A DNA stretch of 64,000 bases from DASRFR01 sp035651455 (GTDB lineage: Bacteria; Acidobacteriota; Terriglobia; Terriglobales; Acidobacteriaceae), in contig DASRFR010000038.1 in NCBI GenBank assembly GCA_035651455.1, forward strand, positions 83,414 to 147,413, given 5' to 3'. Numbering within the stretch: position 1 is the first letter of the stretch; the number at the start of each line of letters is the position of its first letter. The notes below the pieces were generated by a model that searched no databases, had not been told where the DNA came from, and saw only the letters and a list, made by a program, of their open reading frames with translations. The position numbers and the translations under genes were made by a program. Shown here piece by piece: positions 26,282-36,955 of the stretch.

Positions 26282-26297
26282 TGTGACCATCGTCACA
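26282..26297 (+). promoter_or_regulatory. CRP/FNR-type binding site
   Basis: TGTGACCATCGTCACA is an exact match to the CRP-family consensus TGTGA-N6-TCACA. Its centre (26289.5) is about 42 bp before the predicted start of transcription, the position of a class II activator. Confidence 0.5.
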
Positions 26298-26325
26298 TTG
26301 AGTTCCTTCTGCTCAGGTATAGAGT
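26298..26325 (+). promoter_or_regulatory. lolD promoter
   Basis: TTGAGT (26298-26303) and TAGAGT (26320-26325) are separated by 16 bp. Transcription would start near 26332, leaving a leader of about 140 bases before the TTG start codon. Confidence 0.45.
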
Positions 26326-26334
26326 TCTGGACAT

Positions 26335-26473
26335 GGGCTTCCCGAAATGGAAAAACCTCCGTCGGATCATGACCGTGTTTTAATGGAAGCCGCAGTCGAG
26401 GAGGGACTCACAACCAGCAGAAAAGGTTGCCCTCCGTCGCCCTAAGGGCGAAATGTGACGACGGAGACCCTAT
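26335..26473 (+). ncRNA. structured lolD leader RNA (candidate cis-regulator)
   Basis: The leader can form three stems: GGCTTCC/GGAAGCC (26336-26342 with 26385-26391); GGAGGG/CCCTCC (26400-26405 with 26430-26435) continued by CAACC/GGTTG (26411-26415 with 26425-26429); and CTCCGTCG/CGACGGAG (26432-26439 with 26459-26466), which buries the GGAG ribosome binding site. The second and third share 26432-26435, so they exclude each other. A second copy of CCTCCGTCG at 26356-26364 could also mask the ribosome binding site. This looks like a translational switch; I cannot assign it to a known riboswitch class. Confidence 0.5.
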
Positions 26474-27187
26474 TTGCATCAAATACAACAAGACCCGATG
26501 CTGCGGGTCATTGCTTTAAAGAAGGTCTTTCGCTCCGGCGAGTCCGACCTGACGCTCTTTGAAAACCTGTCCTTCCAAGTAGCGAAGGGAGAGATGTTGG
26601 CGATTGTGGGTGAGTCCGGCGCCGGCAAGAGTACTTTGCTGCACATTCTAGGCGCTCTTGATAGGGCTTCGGCGGGTGACGTATACTGCGCCCAATTGCG
26701 GGTCAGCTCGCTCGCGGATGAGGATGCGGCCGAGTTCCGTAACCGCGAGATCGGTTTCGTCTGGCAATTCCATTACCTGCTGCCGGAGTTTACAGCACTG
26801 GAGAATGTGGCCATGCCTCTGCTGCTGCGGCAGCGCTCATGGCTGGATGTGCGGGACGAGGCGTCTCACTGGCTGCATGAAGTGGGACTGGAAGCGCGGG
26901 CGCATCATCGCTCCGGAGAACTTTCCGGCGGTGAGCAGCAACGCGTGGCACTTGCCCGCGCACTGATCACTCGCCCGAAATTGCTTTTGGCTGATGAGCC
27001 CACGGGGGACCTTGATAATCGCACAGCCGAGTCAGTATTCGCTTTGATTGCCCGTTTGCATCGTGACTACCAGCTAACCTCCCTCATTGCTACCCACAAT
27101 CTTGCGTTTGCACGGCGCTGCCATCGACTGATGCGGCTGAAGCAGGGCAAGATGGAGGAGGTATCGCCGGAGTCGCTACCGTTATGA
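26474..27187 (+). CDS. lolD: LolD-type ABC ATPase
   Basis: The 237-residue ATPase has Walker A GESGAGKST (46-54), the Q-loop in FVWQFHYLLPEFTALENVAMP, signature LSGGEQQRVALARAL (from 150) and Walker B LLLADEPTGDLD (from 170). The FHYLLPEFTALENV segment is typical of LolD/MacB-like ATPases. I chose the TTG at 26474, 7 bases after GGAG (26463-26466); the ATG at 26498 lacks a ribosome binding site. It should power the LolC/E permease upstream. Unusually it has its own promoter and a long leader with competing stems that can hide the start site. Confidence 0.9.
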   Translation: MHQIQQDPMLRVIALKKVFRSGESDLTLFENLSFQVAKGEMLAIVGESGAGKSTLLHILGALDRASAGDVYCAQLRVSSLADEDAAEFRNREIGFVWQFHYLLPEFTALENVAMPLLLRQRSWLDVRDEASHWLHEVGLEARAHHRSGELSGGEQQRVALARALITRPKLLLADEPTGDLDNRTAESVFALIARLHRDYQLTSLIATHNLAFARRCHRLMRLKQGKMEEVSPESLPL

Positions 27188-27300
27188 GCAGGCCTGGATT
27201 ACGGTAGTCATTCGGTTGGCAGGCTGCACTGGAAGGACGATTGCAACATCTTGCACTGTCAGGAGGTTGCAAAAATTGGGAACCTTTCGTAATGGGCCGG

Positions 27301-27350
27301 GTGCTTAGCACGTTTTGGGTATTGGGTTCTTGGTTCCCTGATTGCATAAT
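27301..27350 (+). promoter_or_regulatory. clpC promoter with adjacent palindrome
   Basis: TTGGGT (27322-27327) and CATAAT (27345-27350) are spaced by 17 bp. The odd palindrome GTGCTTAGCAC (27301-27311) lies just upstream; its right half recalls CIRCE (TTAGCAC) but the full repeat is absent, as are CtsR boxes. Transcription would start near 27357. Confidence 0.5.
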
Positions 27351-27434
27351 GAAGTACTAGGGCCACGGGTTGCTGCGGAGTTTTAGGCCGAACCACAGGC
27401 CTTCACCTCCTGCGAAGCCCACGGGAAGGGGCAT

Positions 27435-29882
<2,448 letters not shown>

Positions 29883-29904
29883 CCGAGTTCCATACCATGG
29901 AGCG

Positions 29905-29933
29905 GGGAGCGGGAAACTGCTCCCTACTTTTTT
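29905..29933 (+). terminator. clpC terminator
   Basis: GGGAGC/GCTCCC with an 8-base loop is followed by TACTTTTTT, a good intrinsic terminator 23 bp after the clpC stop. Confidence 0.8.
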
Positions 29934-29986
29934 GTCCGCCAGCCCGCTCTTGTGCCCTATCGTAAGCACGCGTAATCTGCCATCTC

Positions 29987-30265
29987 ATGTCAGGTGCCGG
30001 GACTTCCATGAGTAAACTTCTCATCGACGGTTTAGGCTGGCTAGGCGCCTTCATTTTGCTCACGGCTTACGCCAGCGTCTCTTTTCGGAAGATTGCCGCA
30101 GACGGCGCTCTTTATCAATGGGTGAACGCAACCGGCAGCCTTCTTCTGATCGTCAACACCGTCTACTATCGAGCGTATCCTTCAGCGTTCGTCAATGTAA
30201 TCTGGATCGCGATCGCCATTTCGGCTCGCATACGCGTGAGGTCTTATGCAGGGAAAGCCCAGTGA
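29987..30265 (+). CDS. CBU_0592-family membrane protein
   Basis: The 92-residue protein has three membrane segments and the family pattern GWLGAFILLTAYASVSF, LYQWVNATGSLLLIVNTVYY and YPSAFVNVIWIAIAISA. The function of CBU_0592-type proteins is not known; the topology resembles a small SemiSWEET-like three-helix unit, but I would not infer sugar transport from that. A second Met at 30008 is an alternative start. The 3' end overlaps the following cyclase gene by 20 bp, which suggests co-translation. Confidence 0.75.
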   Translation: MSGAGTSMSKLLIDGLGWLGAFILLTAYASVSFRKIAADGALYQWVNATGSLLLIVNTVYYRAYPSAFVNVIWIAIAISARIRVRSYAGKAQ

Positions 30266-30926
30266 GCGCAAGTTTATTGACCTGAGCCACACGATCGAGC
30301 ACGGGCTTGTCACCTACAGGGGACTGCCTGCCCCTATCATTTGCGACTACATGAGCCGCGAGGCGTCGCGCAAAAACTACGCGCCCGGCACCGAATTCCA
30401 GATTGGCAAGATCGAGATGGTCGCTAATACCGGCACTTACATTGACTCGCCCTTTCATCGCTACGCTGACGGTAAAGATCTATCGCAACTGGCGCTGCAG
30501 AAACTTGCTGATCTTCCCGCGATCAAGCTGTCGTTTTCCGGAATTCGCTCCGTGACCGCAGCGCTCCTGCCTCGGGCGGCAGATCTCGCGGGAAAAGCCG
30601 TGCTCATTGAGACTGGATGGTCGCGGCACTGGAACACTCCGGAGTATTTTGAAGAGAATCCGTTCGTTGCCGAAGATGCGGCTCAACTCCTGGCTCATGC
30701 AGGGGCCGTTTTGGTGGGCATCGATTCCGTGAATATCGACGATATGCGCGACCTACGTCGTCCGGCTCACAGCATTCTTCTTGGGCAGGAGATCGCGATT
30801 GTGGAACATCTTACGAACCTCGCCGCCGTTGAAGCGGAAGAGTTCTGGTTTTCCGCCATTCCCCCCAAAGTGAAGGGTTTCGGCACCTTTCCGGTCCGCG
30901 CTTTTGCAACGGAGGCGCAGTTCTGA
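30246..30926 (+). CDS. cyclase-family (kynurenine formamidase-like) protein
   Basis: This 226-residue protein belongs to the cyclase/KynB family: FIDLSHTIEHGLVTYRGLPAP at the start, then TGTYIDSPFHRYADGKDL and LIETGWSRHW. In KynB the motif HXGTHXDXPXH binds two metal ions; here it reads NTGTYIDSPFH, so two of the histidines are Asn and Tyr while the Asp and last His remain. Some cyclase-family subgroups share this change, and their substrates are unknown. It overlaps the preceding membrane protein gene. Hydrolysis of a cyclic or amide substrate is possible but unproven. Confidence 0.8.
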   Translation: MQGKPSERKFIDLSHTIEHGLVTYRGLPAPIICDYMSREASRKNYAPGTEFQIGKIEMVANTGTYIDSPFHRYADGKDLSQLALQKLADLPAIKLSFSGIRSVTAALLPRAADLAGKAVLIETGWSRHWNTPEYFEENPFVAEDAAQLLAHAGAVLVGIDSVNIDDMRDLRRPAHSILLGQEIAIVEHLTNLAAVEAEEFWFSAIPPKVKGFGTFPVRAFATEAQF

Positions 30927-31082
30927 TAACAGTGCATTTGCCTGGGTCACCCCACCCGCCGAGGTCACGTTCTTCGCGCGGGCGATTTCTTTGCAACTCA
31001 TCGCGCAAGGGAACAATCTGGTACTAGAGCGTCAGACGAGAATCGCAGGCGCACAAGGACAAGTGCTCCCGAGAGGGCTGTG

Positions 31083-31445
31083 ATGCCAGAAAAAATCAAT
31101 TTGGAAGAGAAGTTTGCCAAAATTCACGAGTACTGGAAGCCGTATATCGCCGGAGAACTGAACGGCCAATTGGTCAAGCTTGATAAGCTTAAGGGTGAAT
31201 TCGTCTGGCATCATCATGAGCACGAGGATGAGCTTTTCTTTTGCGTGAAGGGCCGCTTTCGCATTGAATTTCGGGACAAGGCGGTCTGGCTCGAACCGGG
31301 TGAATTTATCGTCGTGCCTCGCGTGGTCGAGCATCGCCCTGTGGCCGACGAAGAAGCTTGGATTCTGCTCTTCGAGCCCGCGACTACGCTCAACACGGGA
31401 AATGTCCGCAACGAAATGACTCTGTCCGCGCTGGATCACGTCTGA
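31083..31445 (+). CDS. single-domain cupin
   Basis: A 120-residue protein forms one cupin barrel: GEFVWHHHEHEDELFFCVKG matches cupin motif 1 (HXH...E) and LEPGEFIVVPRVVEHRPVA matches motif 2 (PG...H). Three His and a Glu can bind a metal. This subgroup (KLKGEFVWHHHEHEDELF) is common and uncharacterised; it may be an isomerase, a dioxygenase or a sensor. The GTG at 31080 immediately precedes the chosen ATG. It converges on the kinase gene. Confidence 0.82.
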   Translation: MPEKINLEEKFAKIHEYWKPYIAGELNGQLVKLDKLKGEFVWHHHEHEDELFFCVKGRFRIEFRDKAVWLEPGEFIVVPRVVEHRPVADEEAWILLFEPATTLNTGNVRNEMTLSALDHV

Positions 31446-31460
31446 TACAGTCGCACCGGC

Positions 31461-31491
31461 CACCCTTGCGCAGCAACCCTGTGAAAGGGTG
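31461..31491. terminator. weak hairpin between converging cupin and kinase genes
   Basis: CACCCTT and AAGGGTG form a 7-bp stem around a 17-base loop, with an alternative inner stem ACCCT/AGGGT. No T-run follows on either strand, so the call is tentative. Confidence 0.3.
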
Positions 31492-31522
31492 AGGGATTAC
31501 TTATCTCAAAGGTGAAGGGAAG

Positions 31523-34471
31523 CTACTGCAGCTTCGCGTACTCGGCTTTGGCCTGCTTAAGCAGCGGAACTTCGGGATCGGCATCTTTCCACAGTGCGAG
31601 GAAGTCTTGATAGGCGGTACGGGCGCCAGAATTGTCGCCACTGAGAGCTCGAGCGCGTGCCATGCCAATCATGGCTAATGCGGCAACAGGCCCGCGGCCT
31701 GAGATGCCCTTATGCGACAAGATCTTCTGGAACTCCTGGGTGGCAGCATCGCCCTGCCGCGCGCGCAAACATGCTTCACCGCGGATGTAGGTGGCATAGA
31801 AAAATGGCAAGGGCGGCTCTTGCGAAAGTTCATACTGCGACGCGCTCTGAAGTGCTTGGATAGCTTGTGAAGGATCGCCGTGATTGAGGGCGATTTTTGC
31901 GCGGATGGCGGGAATCCATACGGCATTCAGCAAGGTGGCATCAGGATAGCTCTGGTTCAACTCCGCAATGACCTGCTGTGCACGCGCCGCATCCCCAGAT
32001 TGCGCCAGCGTCAGTCCCGCCAAAATTTTCACTTTATTGCCGTGGGTCATCGACAAAGCCGCAAGGGCTGACTTCTTCGCGAGCTCCGTGTCCCCAAACT
32101 CGGCTTCGAAGAGGGCCTGTGCGGCCTGAGTGTTCGCGGCACTTCCCTTCAGGCCTTCCCGAATGTCCGCCGCTACCGACTTTGCGGAATAATCGCGGGC
32201 CTTCATCAGTTTTCCATGGTACAGCGCATCGGAACTCTGAAAAACGGCGAACAGGGACTCCGCGTTCGGTGTTCCGGATGCCCAGGCTAGGTGGCGCGCT
32301 ACTTCCGCTGTGTCCCCAAGCAAACTGGAGACGATGCAGAGTCCGAAATGTGCGATCACGTCATCCGGATGTTGTGCCAGGATCTGCTGAAACGCTGTTT
32401 TTGACTCGTCCAAGCGATCGAGGGCGAGAAATGAGAAGCCGACATTCTGCCACGCAAGCACGTTGTTAGGGTCCAGGCGTACCGCCTCCTGGCTTTCGTG
32501 GAGGGCTTTCTCGTGCTGGCCGAGCTGGCTGTAATTGACCCCGAGATTGTTATGCGGGATGTCGTCACGGGGAAATGCCTTGGCCCACAACTCGTAGCTT
32601 TCACTCGATCGAGTCAGATCCTCCCTTACAGAGCCGTAGTAGTGCGAATCGATATAAAATCGCTCGCGCTCACTGGTGCGCTCTCGCCTATCGAACGCCT
32701 CTTTCGTGTATTGGCTGATTAAGTCATCGTCTCCCATGTTGCCGTAAGCTTGGGCCATAGCCGCATAAGCCAGGGCAAAATTGGGATCCAGCTCAATCGC
32801 GCGTTTGAAAAACGGAATCGATTTGTCCTCCGCCCCGCCGCTGTGGAGGTTCCATCCAGTGGTGTAGGCTTTCAAAGCCTCGAGCGAAGGCGTGGTGGCC
32901 TGTTCGACGGGCGCGTCGTACTTCTGAATGCTGCCCAACGATTCTCCCAGCTTCTGCCGTATCTTGGTGGTCGCGTCTCCCAGCGATTTAAGGACGTGCT
33001 CGCGGCTATCCGCTTCCACCTGCTCGCTGCCGAGCGACTCTCCGCTCTGACAGTTGATTGCAGTCAGGCCGATGGGGTAGTGGCTGCCTAAAGTTGAGAT
33101 GGAGCCTGCCAGCACGGCGTTAGCGCCTGCGCGTTGGCAAAGGTCGCGAGCAACCTCCTGCGACAGGCGCTCCGTTGAGGTGCGGCCCATGTAGCGCAAT
33201 TGCTGGTTGATCTGCTGATCGGAAAGCACATGCAGGAAAGGCGACTGCTCCAGTTGCACGCGCAGTGCCTGCTTCAACGTATCGTCGAATACGGCGTCGC
33301 CGGTGGTGTTGTTAAAGTCGGAAAGAACGATGGTTTCCTGTCCGGCGCTGGCGTGCGACTGGCGCAAACGCACGAACAGGGCGGCGGCGAGCAAAATTAC
33401 AATTGCAAGGCCGGCTGCGCCAATTTGCCAGTTACGGCGAGAACGCGGCGCTGGAGTCGGAGTGCTGGCTGGCGCAGGTTCCGCAGCAACAGTAATCGAA
33501 GAACTGCTGACCCGTCCCACACCACTGGATGCCGAAGCCGTAGCTAAGACGGGTGTGCCCTGGAGTTCCTCGACTGTCGCGCTCGGCACTGCTGAGCGAC
33601 TCGAATCCGTATCGCGCTTGAGGCGCTGCAGGTCGGTACGCATGTCCGAGGCGTGCTGGTACCGTAGGTTGCGCTCTTTCTCCAGAGCCTTGTTGATGAT
33701 GTCCTCTAGCTTGCTGGGCAGATCAGGATTCAGACGAACCGGGGAGACCGGAGCGCGGTCGAGAATGGCCTGGAACACTAGAGCCGACGTGTCACCGCGA
33801 AAGGGCTGGGTGCCGGTCGCCATCTCGTAGAGAACGGCCCCGAAAGAAAACAGGTCGGTGCGGGCGTCCAATTCCTTGCCGCGCGCCTGCTCCGGGGACA
33901 TGTACGCAACCGTGCCCAAGGCTGAGCCGGGATTCGTCAGGTGCTCGTCTTCAGTCATGGTCGGCGAAGAAGTCGCGCCTGCCTGGGCCGCTCTTCCCAT
34001 CCCGACCACCTTCGCCAGACCGAAGTCGAGAATCTTCGCGTGTCCGCGCTTGGTGACGAAAATATTTGCCGGCTTGATATCACGGTGGACGATGCCCTCA
34101 CCGTGTGCCGCGTCGAGCGCATCGGCGATTTCAATCCCGAGTGCAAGCAGGGCTTCGAGTTCCAATGGGCGGCCGGCAATCTGATGTTTCAGCGTTGTGC
34201 CATCCATGAACTCCATGACAATGAACGCTTGGCCGTCCTGCTCGCCAATGTCATAGATAGTGCAGATGTTCGGATGGTTGAGGGCTGAAGCAGCCTGGGC
34301 CTCGCGCTGAAACCGGGCCAGTGCCTGGGAGTCCCGAGCAATCTCTTCGGGCAGGAACTTGAGGGCAACAAAACGGTGTAAGCGCGTGTCCTCGGCCTTG
34401 TAAACTACTCCCATGCCGCCGCCGCCCAATTTCTCCAGGATGCGATAGTGCGATATGATTTGGCCGAGCAT
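31523..34471 (-). CDS. Ser/Thr protein kinase with C-terminal TPR domain
   Basis: The 982-residue protein begins with a bacterial Hanks-type kinase: glycine loop LGGGGMGVVYKAED (15-28), Lys38, catalytic HRDIKPANIF (129-138) and DFGLAK (149-154). After a Ser/Pro linker, one membrane helix (QIGAAGLAIVILLAAALFVRL, near 350-370) leads to an extracytoplasmic part with a TolB-N-like segment (ETIVLSDFNNTTGDAVFDDT) and about eight TPR units (for example AIELDPNFALAYAAMAQAYG, ALHESQEAVRLDPNNVLAWQ). This kinase-TM-TPR layout is abundant in Acidobacteriota. It would sense something outside the cytoplasm through the TPRs and phosphorylate cytoplasmic targets. It is transcribed alone. Confidence 0.93.
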   Translation of the reverse strand: MLGQIISHYRILEKLGGGGMGVVYKAEDTRLHRFVALKFLPEEIARDSQALARFQREAQAASALNHPNICTIYDIGEQDGQAFIVMEFMDGTTLKHQIAGRPLELEALLALGIEIADALDAAHGEGIVHRDIKPANIFVTKRGHAKILDFGLAKVVGMGRAAQAGATSSPTMTEDEHLTNPGSALGTVAYMSPEQARGKELDARTDLFSFGAVLYEMATGTQPFRGDTSALVFQAILDRAPVSPVRLNPDLPSKLEDIINKALEKERNLRYQHASDMRTDLQRLKRDTDSSRSAVPSATVEELQGTPVLATASASSGVGRVSSSSITVAAEPAPASTPTPAPRSRRNWQIGAAGLAIVILLAAALFVRLRQSHASAGQETIVLSDFNNTTGDAVFDDTLKQALRVQLEQSPFLHVLSDQQINQQLRYMGRTSTERLSQEVARDLCQRAGANAVLAGSISTLGSHYPIGLTAINCQSGESLGSEQVEADSREHVLKSLGDATTKIRQKLGESLGSIQKYDAPVEQATTPSLEALKAYTTGWNLHSGGAEDKSIPFFKRAIELDPNFALAYAAMAQAYGNMGDDDLISQYTKEAFDRRERTSERERFYIDSHYYGSVREDLTRSSESYELWAKAFPRDDIPHNNLGVNYSQLGQHEKALHESQEAVRLDPNNVLAWQNVGFSFLALDRLDESKTAFQQILAQHPDDVIAHFGLCIVSSLLGDTAEVARHLAWASGTPNAESLFAVFQSSDALYHGKLMKARDYSAKSVAADIREGLKGSAANTQAAQALFEAEFGDTELAKKSALAALSMTHGNKVKILAGLTLAQSGDAARAQQVIAELNQSYPDATLLNAVWIPAIRAKIALNHGDPSQAIQALQSASQYELSQEPPLPFFYATYIRGEACLRARQGDAATQEFQKILSHKGISGRGPVAALAMIGMARARALSGDNSGARTAYQDFLALWKDADPEVPLLKQAKAEYAKLQ

Positions 34472-34515
34472 GACCCTATGAATCCCGGGCGGTGTGGCTT
34501 GCAGTCAAGGCTGCC

Positions 34516-34544
34516 ATGTTATGGGCAAGGCGGCAGAACGTCAA
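34516..34544 (-). promoter_or_regulatory. promoter of the kinase-TPR gene
   Basis: On the minus strand TTGACG (34544-34539) and TAACAT (34521-34516) are 17 bp apart, 45 bp before the start codon. Confidence 0.55.
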
Positions 34545-34647
34545 TGAAAAGGCAATTCCAGGGCTAATCGAATCGGTGTAACCGGGAATGTCAATGGCAA
34601 TGATGCCACCCTAGAACGCTCTCCGGGAGTCCAGGAGTACAGCCGCG

Positions 34648-35994
34648 TCAATCCCCGCGGAATACGACATGGCCCGAGACCACGGTCATTATCACTTTTC
34701 CGGTGAGCTGCCAGCCATCGAAAGGCGTGTTGTGTGACTTTGAGCGGGATTTGCGCGCCTCGAAGCGCCACCGTTTTTTCGGGTCAAAGATAGTGACATC
34801 GGCGATGTTCCCCGGGGCAAGCGATCCGCGAGCTCGCAAATCAAAAATTCGGGCCGGCCCGGAGCTAAGAAGTTCGATAATGCGCGTAATCGGGATTTTG
34901 TGCTCAATATGCAGCTTGGTGATCGCCAATGGCAAGGCCGTCTCAAGGCCGGTCACGCCGAAAGCTGCACGTTCGAACTCCACCTGTTTTTCGTGACTTG
35001 CGTGCGGCGCATGATCGGTGGCGATGGCATCCACAGTGCCATCGGCTAGCGCCACAATCAAAGCTTCGCGATCGGACGGCGTCCGCAGCGGCGGATTCAT
35101 CTTGTAGTGGCTGTCGTACTCCGGCATGTCCTCGTCAGTAAGCGTGAAGTGATGCGGCGTGACTTCACAAGTCACTTGGGCCCTTGCGCGCTTGCCCCAA
35201 CGCACAGCTTTGAGCGCATCTGCGGTGGAGAGATGTGCGACATGAAGTCTTGACCCGGGTATCTGTTGCGCGAGGTGGACATCGCGCTCGACGATGCTGG
35301 ATTCCGCCGAGGTCTTCATGCCCCGCAGCCCCAGGCGGAACGACTTCGCGCCGAAGTTCATGGAGCAGTTTTCGGTTTCGCGAGTGTCTTCCGCGTGCTG
35401 AACCACGACCAGCTTCGATTCGGTGGCGCGCTGCAGCACAGCGCGCATGACATCGTCGTACAGGATGGGCTTACCATCATCGCTAACGCCGACGGCGCCC
35501 GCCGATTTCAGCGCTCGAAAGTCGGTTATCACTGCTCCCCGGCTGGAGTGCGTGGCAGCGGCAATAGGGAACACTTGCACCAGGGCACCGCGTTCGGTCT
35601 GCCGAAGCCAGGTTACCCATTCGGGCGTGTCAATCACCGGCACGGTATTTGGCATGCAACAGACGGAGGTAAAGCCTCCCGCGGCGGCGGCCGCAGTGCC
35701 GGTGGCAATCGACTCCTTGTAGCTTTGTCCCGGCTCCCGCAGATGGACATGAAGGTCAATAAAGCCAGGAGCGACCATGAGACCCCGTGCGTCGATCTTC
35801 TCGTCAGCTGCGCCGCGAACCTTATTCGGCGCGGCGACTTCGGCAACACGTCCGTCGCGCACGAGCACGTCCATAGGAGCATTCACGTGCGCGGCAGGAT
35901 CGACTACGTGGCCACCCTTGATGAGCAGAGTGCCGGGGTTGGCTCGCTTTTCAGCCACGTCGCCTGCCTGCTGTTCCCGACCTACGGCTTCCAC
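34648..35994 (-). CDS. pyrC: PyrC, dihydroorotase (type I)
   Basis: The 448-residue amidohydrolase has all the expected metal and substrate residues: DLHVHLREPGQSYKE, CCMPNTVPVID, SDDGKPI (the bridging Asp of class I enzymes), VQHAEDTRETEN, HVAHLSTADAL and ATDHAPHASHEK. It closes carbamoyl aspartate to dihydroorotate, step three of UMP synthesis. I kept the GTG start at 35994, which overlaps the end of pyrB by 44 bp; an internal GTG about 36 bp further on (VAEKRANPGTLLIKGG) is equally possible. It is the last gene of a pyrR-pyrB-pyrC operon. Confidence 0.92.
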   Translation of the reverse strand: MEAVGREQQAGDVAEKRANPGTLLIKGGHVVDPAAHVNAPMDVLVRDGRVAEVAAPNKVRGAADEKIDARGLMVAPGFIDLHVHLREPGQSYKESIATGTAAAAAGGFTSVCCMPNTVPVIDTPEWVTWLRQTERGALVQVFPIAAATHSSRGAVITDFRALKSAGAVGVSDDGKPILYDDVMRAVLQRATESKLVVVQHAEDTRETENCSMNFGAKSFRLGLRGMKTSAESSIVERDVHLAQQIPGSRLHVAHLSTADALKAVRWGKRARAQVTCEVTPHHFTLTDEDMPEYDSHYKMNPPLRTPSDREALIVALADGTVDAIATDHAPHASHEKQVEFERAAFGVTGLETALPLAITKLHIEHKIPITRIIELLSSGPARIFDLRARGSLAPGNIADVTIFDPKKRWRFEARKSRSKSHNTPFDGWQLTGKVIMTVVSGHVVFRGD

Positions 35995-36898
35995 GTGCTA
36001 ATGCACGAGTCAGGATGGCCATGCGCGTGGGCACGCCGTTGTGAACCTCTTCGACAATTACTGATTGCGGACAGTCCGCCACTTCTCCCGTCAACTCCAG
36101 TCCGCGAATGATGGGACCCGGGTGCATGACAATAGCGTCCTTTTTCGCCAATACCAGCCGCGGAATGGTCATCTGGTAACGCGATATGTAGTCGTCCAGC
36201 TTAATCTTCAATCCGGCAAGGCGCTCCTTCTGCACGCGCAGGAGCATGATGACATCCGTGCCGCGCAGCGCTTCTTCCATGTGGCGGGTGACGCGTACGC
36301 CGAGAGCGATGCTAGCGGCCACGTCAGGCAGCAATTCTGGAGGTCCGCATAGAATCATTTTCGAACCAAGCTTCGTGAGCAGGTGGATTGCACTCCGCGC
36401 GACTCGGCTGTGGTAGATGTCGCCAATGATTGTGACCTGCAAGCCCTTCAAAGTCTTTTTGTGCCCCAAGATCGTGTAGGCATCGAGTAAAGCCTGCGAA
36501 GGATGCTCATGCATGCCATCTCCGGCGTTGATTACCGGTATGTCGAGGTGAGCACTCAGTAGGTGGGGTGCGCCTGCGCTGGGATGGCGAATCACAATTG
36601 CGTCGGCCCCGATGGCGCGCAACGTGTAGCCGGTATCGAGAAGAGACTCGCCTTTTTCGATACTCGACCCGCTGGATTGCACCAGCACCGTCATTGCACC
36701 CAGAGACTTTGCCGCGACTTCAAAGGAACTACGGGTTCGAGTGGAAGCTTCGTAGAACAACAGCACCACGCGCTTGCCGCGAAGCAAAGGGCGGGGCCTC
36801 TGCGGATTCATGCGCCGGGCCAGCATCAACATGGCCATAATTTCCGACGCTTCCAGATGTTCGATACCGAGCAGAGAACCGTGGGAGGCGGTCGTCAT
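35951..36898 (-). CDS. pyrB: PyrB, aspartate carbamoyltransferase catalytic chain
   Basis: This 315-residue enzyme has the carbamoyl-phosphate site FYEASTRTRSSFE, the HPSQALLDAYTI segment and the aspartate loop region LRVQKERL. It condenses carbamoyl phosphate with aspartate, the committed step of pyrimidine synthesis. No pyrI regulatory chain is adjacent, so control by PyrR at the RNA level is more likely than allostery. The C-terminus ends in a basic run (ARGSRRSGTAGRRRG) that overlaps the pyrC reading frame; this tail is probably a product of the overlap. Confidence 0.94.
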   Translation of the reverse strand: MTTASHGSLLGIEHLEASEIMAMLMLARRMNPQRPRPLLRGKRVVLLFYEASTRTRSSFEVAAKSLGAMTVLVQSSGSSIEKGESLLDTGYTLRAIGADAIVIRHPSAGAPHLLSAHLDIPVINAGDGMHEHPSQALLDAYTILGHKKTLKGLQVTIIGDIYHSRVARSAIHLLTKLGSKMILCGPPELLPDVAASIALGVRVTRHMEEALRGTDVIMLLRVQKERLAGLKIKLDDYISRYQMTIPRLVLAKKDAIVMHPGPIIRGLELTGEVADCPQSVIVEEVHNGVPTRMAILTRALARGSRRSGTAGRRRG

Positions 36899-36955
36899 TC
36901 CGGTTCGGGGTCTGTGAAAGCGGACATCACGGGGGTGACTATTGTCAGCATCCGC

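Noticed and set aside
26335..26473. Known riboswitch class in the lolD leader (c-di-GMP, Mn, guanidine, SAM)
   Set aside because: I compared remembered consensus cores and none fitted; kept only as an unassigned structured leader.
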